This document shows positions 53,848-61,316 of a stretch of 64,000 bases of DNA, piece by piece (position 1 is the stretch's first letter; each line of letters starts with the position of its first letter). Position numbers and translations under genes: made by a program. This DNA comes from Paenibacillus ginsengarvi. GTDB taxonomy: Bacteria; Bacillota; Bacilli; Paenibacillales; NBRC-103111. Where the stretch lies: NCBI RefSeq assembly GCF_003626695.1, contig NZ_RBAH01000002.1:124001-188000 (forward strand). Direction: 5' to 3'. Below the pieces are notes generated by a model that saw only the letters and a list, made by a program, of their open reading frames with translations, did no database searches and was not told the DNA's origin.

Positions 53848-54660
53848 ATGTATATGCAGCTGTTGCAAGAAAACGTGGAAACCGGCCATTTGTTCGCCAT
53901 GCTGAACCGGGTGCTTGTAGAGTCGAAGGAGACGGCGTGCGGCTTCATAGCAGCCAAGATCGCGCTGGACGAAAACGGACTGAACCGTTTGAGGCAGCGG
54001 CTCGCTTTCCATGCTCCAGATAACGAAGCGCAGTATTTGTACGAAGCGGGCGGCGGAATGCTGGCGATTTTGCTGCCGGATACCAAGCTGAGCCATACGC
54101 ATTACGTCTCGTTGTCGGTCAAACAATTCATGCTCGACGAGCAGCTCGCCGGCAGTCCCATAGTCATTACGAGTTTTCCGGAATGCGGCGTGCCGAAGGA
54201 AGCGGACATTCGAACGATTTATGCGATGACGGCTGACGAAGCGGACTATGAGGACACGATTCTGATCTACAACCAGCCGGCGAACAAACGGAAGCACTTG
54301 ACGATTCTGATCGTCGACGAAGACGAAACGGTCGGCGAACTGCTCGATACCCGGCTTCGCATGAAAGGTTACGAAGTGTTCATGGCGAACAACGGAGCGG
54401 ACGGTCTCCGGATGTTTAACGCTTTGACGCCGAATCTGGTCATTACGGAGCTTTCCTTGCCCGCTTTGGACGGATACGACTTGATCCGCAGCATCCGCAA
54501 TCGGAAGCAAACGAAAGAGGAATGCAGCATCATGGTTTTGTCGGAAAATCGTGTCGAGCGGGATATTAGCGCCTGCTTCGAGCTTGGCGCGGCCGATTAC
54601 ATCCGAAAGCCGTATTCCCCGGTAGAACTGGAAGCGAGGGTTCGCCGGCTGCTCGGCTGA
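53848..54660 (+). CDS. Degenerate GGDEF domain joined to a receiver with Glu at the phospho-site
   Basis: A 270-residue cytoplasmic protein. Residues 1-115 follow the GGDEF fold, but the signature reads GGGML (residues 68-72, before AILLPDT), so cyclase activity is not expected. Residues 151-270 are a CheY-like receiver with acidic pocket D157/E158/D159, Ser232 and Lys254, but the phospho-acceptor Asp is replaced by Glu201 (LVITELSLP). Glu at this place often mimics the phosphorylated state. The protein may therefore be a locked-on or ligand-driven regulator of the synthase encoded 12 bp upstream, comparable to the enzymatically dead GGDEF protein YdaK of B. subtilis. No DNA-binding domain is present. 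Confidence 0.75.
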   Translation: MYMQLLQENVETGHLFAMLNRVLVESKETACGFIAAKIALDENGLNRLRQRLAFHAPDNEAQYLYEAGGGMLAILLPDTKLSHTHYVSLSVKQFMLDEQLAGSPIVITSFPECGVPKEADIRTIYAMTADEADYEDTILIYNQPANKRKHLTILIVDEDETVGELLDTRLRMKGYEVFMANNGADGLRMFNALTPNLVITELSLPALDGYDLIRSIRNRKQTKEECSIMVLSENRVERDISACFELGAADYIRKPYSPVELEARVRRLLG

Positions 54661-54732
54661 CCGGTTTGCGCTGCATGAGGAATCTATCGAAAGTTTTGGT
54701 GAGGCGATCATCGGTACAGGAGGTGCGGCACT

Positions 54733-54906
54733 TTGAAAGCGACGCAAATGACTGCGGATTTGAGCGTACTACGCCAAGAGCTGGAGCGATTTATTTCGGA
54801 GGCTCAAAATCTTCGCCACGTCCGGACACAACCCCTTAGCAGGTATGTGGGCCAGCTCAGCGATATTTTGCGCAAGCATATGGATATCGGGGTGGAGCAT
54901 TCGTGA
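54733..54906 (+). CDS. Small helical protein of unknown function
   Basis: A 57-residue product from TTG 54733, seven bases behind GGAGGTG. It reads MKATQMTADLSVLRQELERF, continues ISEAQNLRHVRTQPLSRYVG and ends with IGVEHS; it looks like two amphipathic helices. The stop overlaps the GTG start of the next small gene (GTGA). I do not recognise a family. Conserved placement between the regulator and hydrolase genes with proper ribosome sites supports a real gene. A helical-hairpin regulator similar in style to Spo0E or SinI is imaginable but not shown. Confidence 0.55.
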   Translation: MKATQMTADLSVLRQELERFISEAQNLRHVRTQPLSRYVGQLSDILRKHMDIGVEHS

Positions 54907-55094
54907 AACGATTCGATGAATACCCGAAATCATTCAAAAAAATGGTTCGCTTCATTCGCCAGGAAGCGACGATCGAACAAATTCGCGATATGGAACTGAT
55001 TTTTGCCGATACGGTCGCTTTGCGGCGAAGAAAACTGGAGCCCGATCGCGGGACGCGAAAACCGCATGTTGCATGGGAAGGTCGCGGCAAGTAA
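54903..55094 (+). CDS. Small basic protein of unknown function
   Basis: A 63-residue product from GTG 54903, translationally coupled by a GTGA overlap with the preceding small gene. It reads MKRFDEYPKSFKKMVRFIRQ, then EATIEQIRDMELIFADTVAL, with a basic unstructured tail. It is predicted to be helical, with no membrane span. No family is recognised. The next gene, the glycoside hydrolase, starts 16 bp downstream, so the whole row from the HEAT gene onward looks like one operon. Confidence 0.55.
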   Translation: MKRFDEYPKSFKKMVRFIRQEATIEQIRDMELIFADTVALRRRKLEPDRGTRKPHVAWEGRGK

Positions 55095-55110
55095 GGAGAA
55101 ACGTAGCCCT

Positions 55111-57339
55111 ATGAAGAGAAACATAAAGCTTCGCGTAAGCCTGACGATTGTTATCGCTTTGCTGATCGGCTACTTCGGATGGCAGCATTTTCGGCCTTTA
55201 AGCGCGGAGGGGACGCATGTGAGAAGCGCCAAGCTCAATAACGGCATGAACGTCAAATTTCGCACACAAGGCGATCAGATCGAATTGTACGATGGTCAGG
55301 AGTGGCAATCGTTTTTTGCCAAAGGAGTGAATGTCGGTGCGACCGTTCCCGGTCACGACCCCGGAGAGCTGAACATCGACAAAAAAACGTTTATGCGCTG
55401 GTTTAGTCAGATTCAAGAACTGGGCGCCAACGTGATCCGCATTTATACGATTCATGAACCCGTATTTTACGAAGCCTTGGTCGAGTTCAACGAAGCGCAT
55501 CCCGACTCCCCTCTGTATTTCATCCAAGGGGTATGGTCGCCCGAATCGCAAATGATCAAAACGCATGATGCTTTAAGCCCCTTGGTCACCAAGGAGTTCA
55601 AGAAGGAAATCATTTACGCCGTCGGAGCCGTATACGGAGACGTCAACATTCCGGAAGAGACGGGCAAAGCCCAAGGCCGGTATAAAACGAACGCGGGACC
55701 TTATCTGCTAGGATGGAGTATCGGGACGGAATGGGACCCGGTGCTGGTCCAAGCGACCGACAAGGCGCATCCGGGCATGGAACCGTTTAAAGGCGACTAT
55801 TTCAGAGCGAAGGCAGGAGCGACGCCGTTCGAGAACATGCTGGCGGAAATGCTCGATACGCTCGCGGCGTTCGAAACGAAGCAAGGCTGGCAGCATCCGT
55901 ACGCCTTCACGAATTGGGTGTCGACGGACCCGCTCGAGCATCCGGGCGAGATCGACCGAGCCGAAGATTTGGTCAGCGTCGATCCGATGCATATCGAGCC
56001 TGTGAACTGGCAAGCCGGGTATTTCGCTTCTTTCCATGCGTATCCGTATTACCCGGAATTTTTCCGAAGCGACGAAACGATCAAAAACGTAAAAAACGAC
56101 AAAGGCGAGATCGATACGTACAAGGCGTATCTCCGTCTGCTGAAGGAACACCATAAAGACGTTCCGATCATGGTGACGGAGTACGGGGTGCCGGCTTCGC
56201 TCGGTATCGGGCATATTACGGGTCTCGGCCGCAACCAGGGCGGACATACCGAGGAGGAGCAGGGCAACATCGACGCGGATCTGCTTCGCGAGATCGTACA
56301 GGAGAACTATGCCGGCGCCATATTGTTCATGTGGCAGGACGAGTGGTTCAAGCGGACATGGAATACACAAGATTTCGAGCAGCCGGTCGACCGGCGCAAA
56401 TATTGGCTAAACGTACTGACGAACGAGAAGCTGTTCGGACTCGTCGGCATGTATTCCAGCAAAGACGGTCCGCTCCTCATTGACGGCAAGCTGGACGATT
56501 GGGAGAAGATCAAGGACAAGAAGAAGTTCGATCCCGGCGTGCCCGGATGGAAAACCATGTGGGTTACGCATGACGAGGCGTACGTTTACATTGCCGCCGA
56601 GCTGGATCAAACATTCGATCCCGAGAAGCAGATTATGTACATCGGAGCGGATACGATGGAGGGCGGCAACCGGCACGCGAAGGAGCTGGGCGACCGGACG
56701 CTCGGCGAAGGACTGGAGACGCTTGTCACGATCGGCAAAACGCTGGAGAGCGAGGTCCGCATCGCCTCCAACTACGATTTCACGACCCGGTTGTGGGGCA
56801 CGATCAACGGCATGGCGCCGGTTGAGGAAGAGGAGATGCGGGACGACTCCGGCGTTTTTAAGCCGTGGCGGCTAATCGTCGACATGGAATTTAGCCCGCC
56901 GGCTGCCAAGATTTACCGCCCTTACAAAGACCTTCCCGCCGGCCAGCTGAAACGGGGAACGACAGACCCGTCGTCGCCGGACTACAACTCGCTTACGATG
57001 TGGCAGGCGCAAGGAAACGTTGTCGAGATGCGCATACCATGGATGCTGCTCGGTTTCGCCGATCCGAGCTCGCTGCGTGCAGTCAATTATGTGGAGAAGG
57101 ACGGCAAGATCCAAAATCAGAAAGTGGACGGCATCCGCCTCGTTCCTTGGATCGTGGACAGAGCGACGAATCAGGTGACTGGACTCGGCGACGGCAGCGC
57201 TCCTGTAGACCTATCCAAAATGCCGAAATACAAATGGAAGCCGTGGAACTCGGTGCAATATGAGGAACGGCTGAAACAAAGCTACTACATTATGCAGAAG
57301 GCGTTCCAGGACATCGGGGACGGCAGCCAAACGAAATAA
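55111..57339 (+). CDS. Membrane-anchored glycoside hydrolase-like protein with C-terminal binding domain
   Basis: A 742-residue protein. A signal anchor (LTIVIALLIGYFGWQHF) places the bulk outside. Residues about 70-430 form a TIM barrel of the GH2/GH5 clan style: FAKGVNVGATVPGH, ELGANVIRIYTIHEP, LGWSIGTEWDP (putative acid/base Glu207) and MVTEYGVP (putative nucleophile Glu357). The C-terminal 280 residues (DGKLDDWEKIKDKKKFDPGV to VVEMRIPWMLLGFADPSS) look like a CBM9-like beta-sandwich. It closes the synthase operon and may trim or release the polymer, as hydrolases do in cellulose and PNAG loci. AAGGAGA precedes ATG 55111. A strong terminator follows. Confidence 0.8.
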   Translation: MKRNIKLRVSLTIVIALLIGYFGWQHFRPLSAEGTHVRSAKLNNGMNVKFRTQGDQIELYDGQEWQSFFAKGVNVGATVPGHDPGELNIDKKTFMRWFSQIQELGANVIRIYTIHEPVFYEALVEFNEAHPDSPLYFIQGVWSPESQMIKTHDALSPLVTKEFKKEIIYAVGAVYGDVNIPEETGKAQGRYKTNAGPYLLGWSIGTEWDPVLVQATDKAHPGMEPFKGDYFRAKAGATPFENMLAEMLDTLAAFETKQGWQHPYAFTNWVSTDPLEHPGEIDRAEDLVSVDPMHIEPVNWQAGYFASFHAYPYYPEFFRSDETIKNVKNDKGEIDTYKAYLRLLKEHHKDVPIMVTEYGVPASLGIGHITGLGRNQGGHTEEEQGNIDADLLREIVQENYAGAILFMWQDEWFKRTWNTQDFEQPVDRRKYWLNVLTNEKLFGLVGMYSSKDGPLLIDGKLDDWEKIKDKKKFDPGVPGWKTMWVTHDEAYVYIAAELDQTFDPEKQIMYIGADTMEGGNRHAKELGDRTLGEGLETLVTIGKTLESEVRIASNYDFTTRLWGTINGMAPVEEEEMRDDSGVFKPWRLIVDMEFSPPAAKIYRPYKDLPAGQLKRGTTDPSSPDYNSLTMWQAQGNVVEMRIPWMLLGFADPSSLRAVNYVEKDGKIQNQKVDGIRLVPWIVDRATNQVTGLGDGSAPVDLSKMPKYKWKPWNSVQYEERLKQSYYIMQKAFQDIGDGSQTK

Positions 57340-57351
57340 AGCAGCAACAAC

Positions 57352-57386
57352 CCGCCAAAATCGCGACGATTTTGGCGGTTTTCTTT
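57352..57386 (+). terminator. Terminator of the exopolysaccharide operon
   Basis: CCGCCAAAATC pairs perfectly with GATTTTGGCGG around GCGAC, followed by TTTTCTTTC. Confidence 0.95.
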
Positions 57387-57503
57387 CTCCCTGAAATCCT
57401 TTGCAAAGTAACATTTTTCGTTGGACGCTCACGTAGAAGCAGCAATGCCGCTCCATTATGATGAGAATATCCGAGGCTTTTAGATGAAATTGGGCGGAAG
57501 GTG

Positions 57504-58466
57504 ATGAGGTTGAAGCCGGAAACGTTTACAATCGCTGAAGTGCGGAAGCCGTCCGGAAGGCGGATATGGAGAAGGCTGTCGCTGCAATGGGAGGCGCAAC
57601 TGATGGTCGTCCCGGCGCTGCTGTTTATTTTTGTTTTCATGTACATTCCGATGTACGGCGTCCTTATGGCTTTTCAGGATTACGACCTGTTCAAAGGCTT
57701 TACCCGCAGCCCGTGGGTGGGGCTCAAGCATTTCCGGATGTTTTTCGAGGCGCCGGAATTTGGGAGCGTCGTGCGCAATACGGTTGTCATCAGCGTGCTC
57801 AAGCTGCTCGTAGGCTTTCCGGCACCGATCACGCTTGCGCTAATGCTGAACGAGGTGCGCCATATGGCGTTCAAACGGATTGTGCAGACGATCAGCTACT
57901 TGCCGCACTTCCTATCGTGGGTCATCGTGTCGGGACTCGTCATTTCGATGCTGTCGGTCGACAGCGGCAGCTTGAACATCGCGCTGGAAAAGCTGCGGCT
58001 TATCGGCGAGCCGATCAACTTTTTGTCCATCCCCGACTATTTTTGGGCGATTCTCATTACTGCCGGCGTCTGGAAAGAAGTCGGGTTTGCCGCGATCGTT
58101 TATTTGGCCGCGATCGCGGGGGTGGATCCGCACCTGTACGAGGCGGCGTCCATCGACGGGGCGAGCCGCTGGAAGCAAATATTTCTGATTACGATTCCTT
58201 CGATTTCCCCCGTCGTCATCATTTTTTTGATTTTGGCGGTCGGGAACATTTTGAACGCCGGATTCGAGGATATATGGCTGCTCGCCCGCAATCCGGTGCT
58301 TAGGGACGTCTCCGACGTGATCGACACTTACGTGTACCGGGCCGGCATTCTCAGCTCGCGGTATTCGTACGCGACGGCGGTCGGCTTGTTCAAGGCGGTT
58401 ATCAGCGTCGGCCTGCTTACGATCGCCAACGCCATCGCCAGAAAGTTCGGCACCAGCCTATGGTGA
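57504..58466 (+). CDS. Sugar ABC transporter permease, LplB type
   Basis: A 320-residue, six-span permease of the same class as the protein at 3946: FIFVFMYIPMYGVLMAFQDY in the first span, the EAA loop EAASIDGASRWKQIF, and VYRAGILSSRYSYATAVGLF near the end. It forms the first half of an importer channel. The start is not certain: ATG 57504 is only two bases from GGAAGG, whereas TTG 57510 has ideal spacing; the difference is two residues. The second permease follows 27 bp later. No ATPase gene is present, as in the other importer. Confidence 0.9.
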   Translation: MRLKPETFTIAEVRKPSGRRIWRRLSLQWEAQLMVVPALLFIFVFMYIPMYGVLMAFQDYDLFKGFTRSPWVGLKHFRMFFEAPEFGSVVRNTVVISVLKLLVGFPAPITLALMLNEVRHMAFKRIVQTISYLPHFLSWVIVSGLVISMLSVDSGSLNIALEKLRLIGEPINFLSIPDYFWAILITAGVWKEVGFAAIVYLAAIAGVDPHLYEAASIDGASRWKQIFLITIPSISPVVIIFLILAVGNILNAGFEDIWLLARNPVLRDVSDVIDTYVYRAGILSSRYSYATAVGLFKAVISVGLLTIANAIARKFGTSLW

Positions 58467-58493
58467 CCCGCGAAAAAGGGGTGAATATGAGAC

Positions 58494-59387
58494 GTGAAGC
58501 CTAGCCGGGGTGACCGGATGCTGCAAGCCTGGATTTATTCGCTGCTGGCTTTATTCGGGCTCGCTACGCTGTACCCGTTCTGGAATTCGCTCGTCATTTC
58601 GTTCAATACGGGAACGGATACTGCTCTCGGCGGCCTTACGGTATGGCCGCGGCAATTTACGCTGGACAATTACGCGATCGTTTTCCAAGATAAACGGTTG
58701 TTGAACGCGTTTCTCGTCTCTGCTGCACGGACGGTCGTCGGCACGACGTTATCGATCTTCTTTACATCCATGTTCGGTTATGGCATGTCGGTCCGAGGGC
58801 TGGTCTGGAAAAAAGGGTACATGGTGTTCTGCATCGTCACGCTGTATTTCAGCGGCGGGCTCATTCCGTTTTTTTTGCTGAATCGCGAGCTCGGCATGAT
58901 GAACAGCTTCTGGGTAATGGTCATTCCGTCCATCATAAGCGTCTGGAACATGATCGTGTTCCGTACGTTTTTTGCCGGATTGCCGCCCGGACTCGACGAG
59001 TCGGCGAAAATCGACGGCTGCGGCCATTTCGGCATTTTTTTCAAAATCGTCGTGCCCGTTTCCGGTCCGGTCATCGCTACGTTGTCGCTGTTCACGGCGG
59101 TATATCACTGGAACGACTGGTTTACCGCGAGCATTTTCATTTCAAAGCCGGAGCTGCTGCCGATCCAGACGGTGCTGCAGCAAATCATGAACTCGAACAT
59201 ATTGTCGGAACAGCTGATGCAGACGAATTCGGCGGCGCAGGAGCATATGGCGAAGATGATGAGCGTCACGACCAAGTCGCTGACCATGGCGACCATGATG
59301 GTGGCCACGATCCCGATCGTCGTCCTGTATCCGTTCCTGCAAAACTATTTTGTCAAAGGAGTGCTGGTCGGTTCTTTGAAGGAGTAA
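58494..59387 (+). CDS. Carbohydrate ABC transporter permease, YtcP type
   Basis: A 297-residue permease with six spans, starting at GTG 58494 behind AAGGGGTG, and ending with the family C-terminus LQNYFVKGVLVGSLKE. The ATPase-docking loop reads DESAKIDGCGHFGIFFKI. It pairs with the preceding permease; the two tandem binding-protein genes follow, the first 48 bp downstream. Compared with the permease at 4898 the loop between spans five and six is longer and Met-rich (QLMQTNSAAQEHMAKMMSV). Confidence 0.92.
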   Translation: MKPSRGDRMLQAWIYSLLALFGLATLYPFWNSLVISFNTGTDTALGGLTVWPRQFTLDNYAIVFQDKRLLNAFLVSAARTVVGTTLSIFFTSMFGYGMSVRGLVWKKGYMVFCIVTLYFSGGLIPFFLLNRELGMMNSFWVMVIPSIISVWNMIVFRTFFAGLPPGLDESAKIDGCGHFGIFFKIVVPVSGPVIATLSLFTAVYHWNDWFTASIFISKPELLPIQTVLQQIMNSNILSEQLMQTNSAAQEHMAKMMSVTTKSLTMATMMVATIPIVVLYPFLQNYFVKGVLVGSLKE

Positions 59388-59435
59388 GCGTTAGGCCGCA
59401 TTTCACGAGTTTATAAACCGACAGGGGGGATGAGC

Positions 59436-61064
59436 ATGAAAGCTGCACACTGTACGATCTCCGCGCTCGTTGCCGCAGCGCTCGGTCTGGTACTTGCCGT
59501 CGCCGGTTGCGATAAAGGGGAAGATGGGGATACCCGGAAGCCGGATCCCGCGGAAGGCAAGTTCGTATTTGGCGAAACGCCGCTCTCGTTCAGCTTTTAC
59601 GGCAGCTACGACTGGTATACGATGCAGCCGTGGGGAGAAGATATCGCCACGAAGTGGATTAAGGAGAACAAGAAGGTGAACGTCACCGCCATTCCGTCCG
59701 GCGGCGCGGCGGCGCAGAAGCTTAACACGATGATTGCCTCGGGCGAGCTGCCCGATGTTATCTTCACGGAACGGGGAGCCGACGTGGAGCGGCTTCGCAA
59801 AGCCGGCAAGCTCGTGGCGCTTGATCCTTATGTAGAGAAATACCCGAATTTGAAAAAATGGGCATCGACGTCGGCCGTCGGCATGCTGCGCTCCGAGGAC
59901 GGCAAGCTGTACCAGTTTCCGAACTGGTACACGAAACTTCCGATCGGCAACGGCGGCTATATCGTCAACAAAAAAATATACAAGGAGCTCGGTTCGCCGA
60001 AGCTGGAAACGTTCGAAGACTTGTACGCGTACTTGAAAAAGGCGAAAGACCATTATCCCAACGTCATCCCGTTCGAGGTGACGATTGCCGGGCAAGGGAT
60101 TGATGTTTTGTACTCCGGCTTCGCGAACGACCATCCGGCCCAGTTCGTCACGCAGCAGGCTGTACCGCAGGGAGGGCAGTTGACGTCGATCTTCGCCGAC
60201 CCGGTCTACAAGGAGTCGATGCAGTTCGCGAGCAAGCTGTACCGCGAGAAGCTGATGACGCAGGACGCGCTGACGCAAACGCTGGACCAGGTAAGGGAAA
60301 AAGTAACGACCGGACGGGTTGCCGTCGCTGCGGCGTTTAATGTAACCGATCTCGGCAAGCGCGGCACCGTGGCGCTGCAAGGGAAAGATCCGGAAGCCGG
60401 TTATGAGATTTTGTGGCCGCTGCGCAAGCAGGGCGTGGACAAAAGCAAAGTATGGCCGACCGGATACGACGTGCTCGGCTGGAATGTGAATGTCATTACG
60501 ACCGGCGCCAAAAATCCGGAAGGCATATTCGCCTACTTGGACTGGCTGACCGGGGAAGAAGGGCAGCGCCTCATCAATTTCGGTCCGGAAGGAACGTACT
60601 GGCAAGGCACGGACGATCTGGGCGCCCCGAAGCTGAAGAAAGAATATTTCGATCAGTCCGCGGAAATCGCCAAGCTGCTCGGAGTTTGGGACACGTTTAC
60701 GTGGACGGGCAACTCGTCGTTTCTGAGCGAAATTAATGATCGGGTCATGAAGCAGTATCCCCCCGGCAAGGAAGATTGGGGAGCGGCGGCGCAAAGTGCG
60801 GTCACCCGCAAAACGTCGTACAACGTGACGGAATTCATCAATCTCGATCCGGCGCCCGATTCGGAGGAAGGCATTATCGCCCAAAGAGTGCAAGATATTT
60901 ACACGGAGGCGAGAGCGAAAATATTGTACGCAAAAAGCGACGAGGAGGTAAACGCCCTGCTCGAAAAGGCGAACAAGGACGCGAACCAAGCGGGCTATGC
61001 GAAGCTTCTCCAATACAAGACGGACAAATGGAAGGCCAATTTGAAAAAAATGGGCGCGAAGTAG
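59436..61064 (+). CDS. Extracellular solute-binding lipoprotein, first of a tandem pair
   Basis: A 542-residue LipO-class binding protein. The signal peptide ends in the lipobox AVAGC, followed by a charged linker. Body landmarks are FSFYGSYDWYTMQPWGEDIA, SGELPDVIFTERGADVERLR and YQFPNWYTKLPIGNGGYIVN. It is very similar along its length to the protein encoded immediately downstream at 61317, including the same GQGLD/GQGID segment and FGPEGTYWQGTDD, so the pair arose by tandem duplication. ATG 59436 has the best spacing from AGGGGGG. It closes the permease operon; the second copy has its own promoter. Confidence 0.92.
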   Translation: MKAAHCTISALVAAALGLVLAVAGCDKGEDGDTRKPDPAEGKFVFGETPLSFSFYGSYDWYTMQPWGEDIATKWIKENKKVNVTAIPSGGAAAQKLNTMIASGELPDVIFTERGADVERLRKAGKLVALDPYVEKYPNLKKWASTSAVGMLRSEDGKLYQFPNWYTKLPIGNGGYIVNKKIYKELGSPKLETFEDLYAYLKKAKDHYPNVIPFEVTIAGQGIDVLYSGFANDHPAQFVTQQAVPQGGQLTSIFADPVYKESMQFASKLYREKLMTQDALTQTLDQVREKVTTGRVAVAAAFNVTDLGKRGTVALQGKDPEAGYEILWPLRKQGVDKSKVWPTGYDVLGWNVNVITTGAKNPEGIFAYLDWLTGEEGQRLINFGPEGTYWQGTDDLGAPKLKKEYFDQSAEIAKLLGVWDTFTWTGNSSFLSEINDRVMKQYPPGKEDWGAAAQSAVTRKTSYNVTEFINLDPAPDSEEGIIAQRVQDIYTEARAKILYAKSDEEVNALLEKANKDANQAGYAKLLQYKTDKWKANLKKMGAK

Positions 61065-61220
61065 CGGAAGCCGTAAAGATCAAATTCATCGGAACGTATG
61101 CCCTTGAAACAACCGGCATACGTTTCTGCACGTAATCGTCAATATTGCGGAAATGAAGGAGGGTTGTTCTTTATAGAGATCAACAAATATTCGTTGTGAC
61201 TTCTCGATTTTCGAAGAGTA

Positions 61221-61249
61221 TTGACGAAATACCGCATAAGACATACAAT
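61221..61249 (+). promoter_or_regulatory. Separate promoter of the second tandem binding-protein gene
   Basis: TTGACG (61221-61226), 17 bases, TACAAT (61244-61249). Just upstream, GGAACGTATGCC (61091-61102) pairs with GGCATACGTTTC (61115-61126) in a hairpin without a T run after the first copy. A TATAAT at 61292 lacks a -35 box. Confidence 0.6.
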
Positions 61250-61316
61250 CGAGGTAAGGGCTATAGTCCCAATCTGACCCTTGTTGTGCGTTATAATGAA
61301 CGATAGGAGAGGAACT

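Noticed and set aside
54733..54906. Identification of the small gene as a Spo0E-type phosphatase
   Set aside because: The characteristic Spo0E signature with its SxxxD core is not visible, so I left it as unknown.
59403..61013. A 536-codon open frame on the minus strand across the first tandem binding-protein gene
   Set aside because: Antisense shadow with Arg-rich low-information sequence; the plus strand encodes a clear lipoprotein with lipobox and ribosome site.
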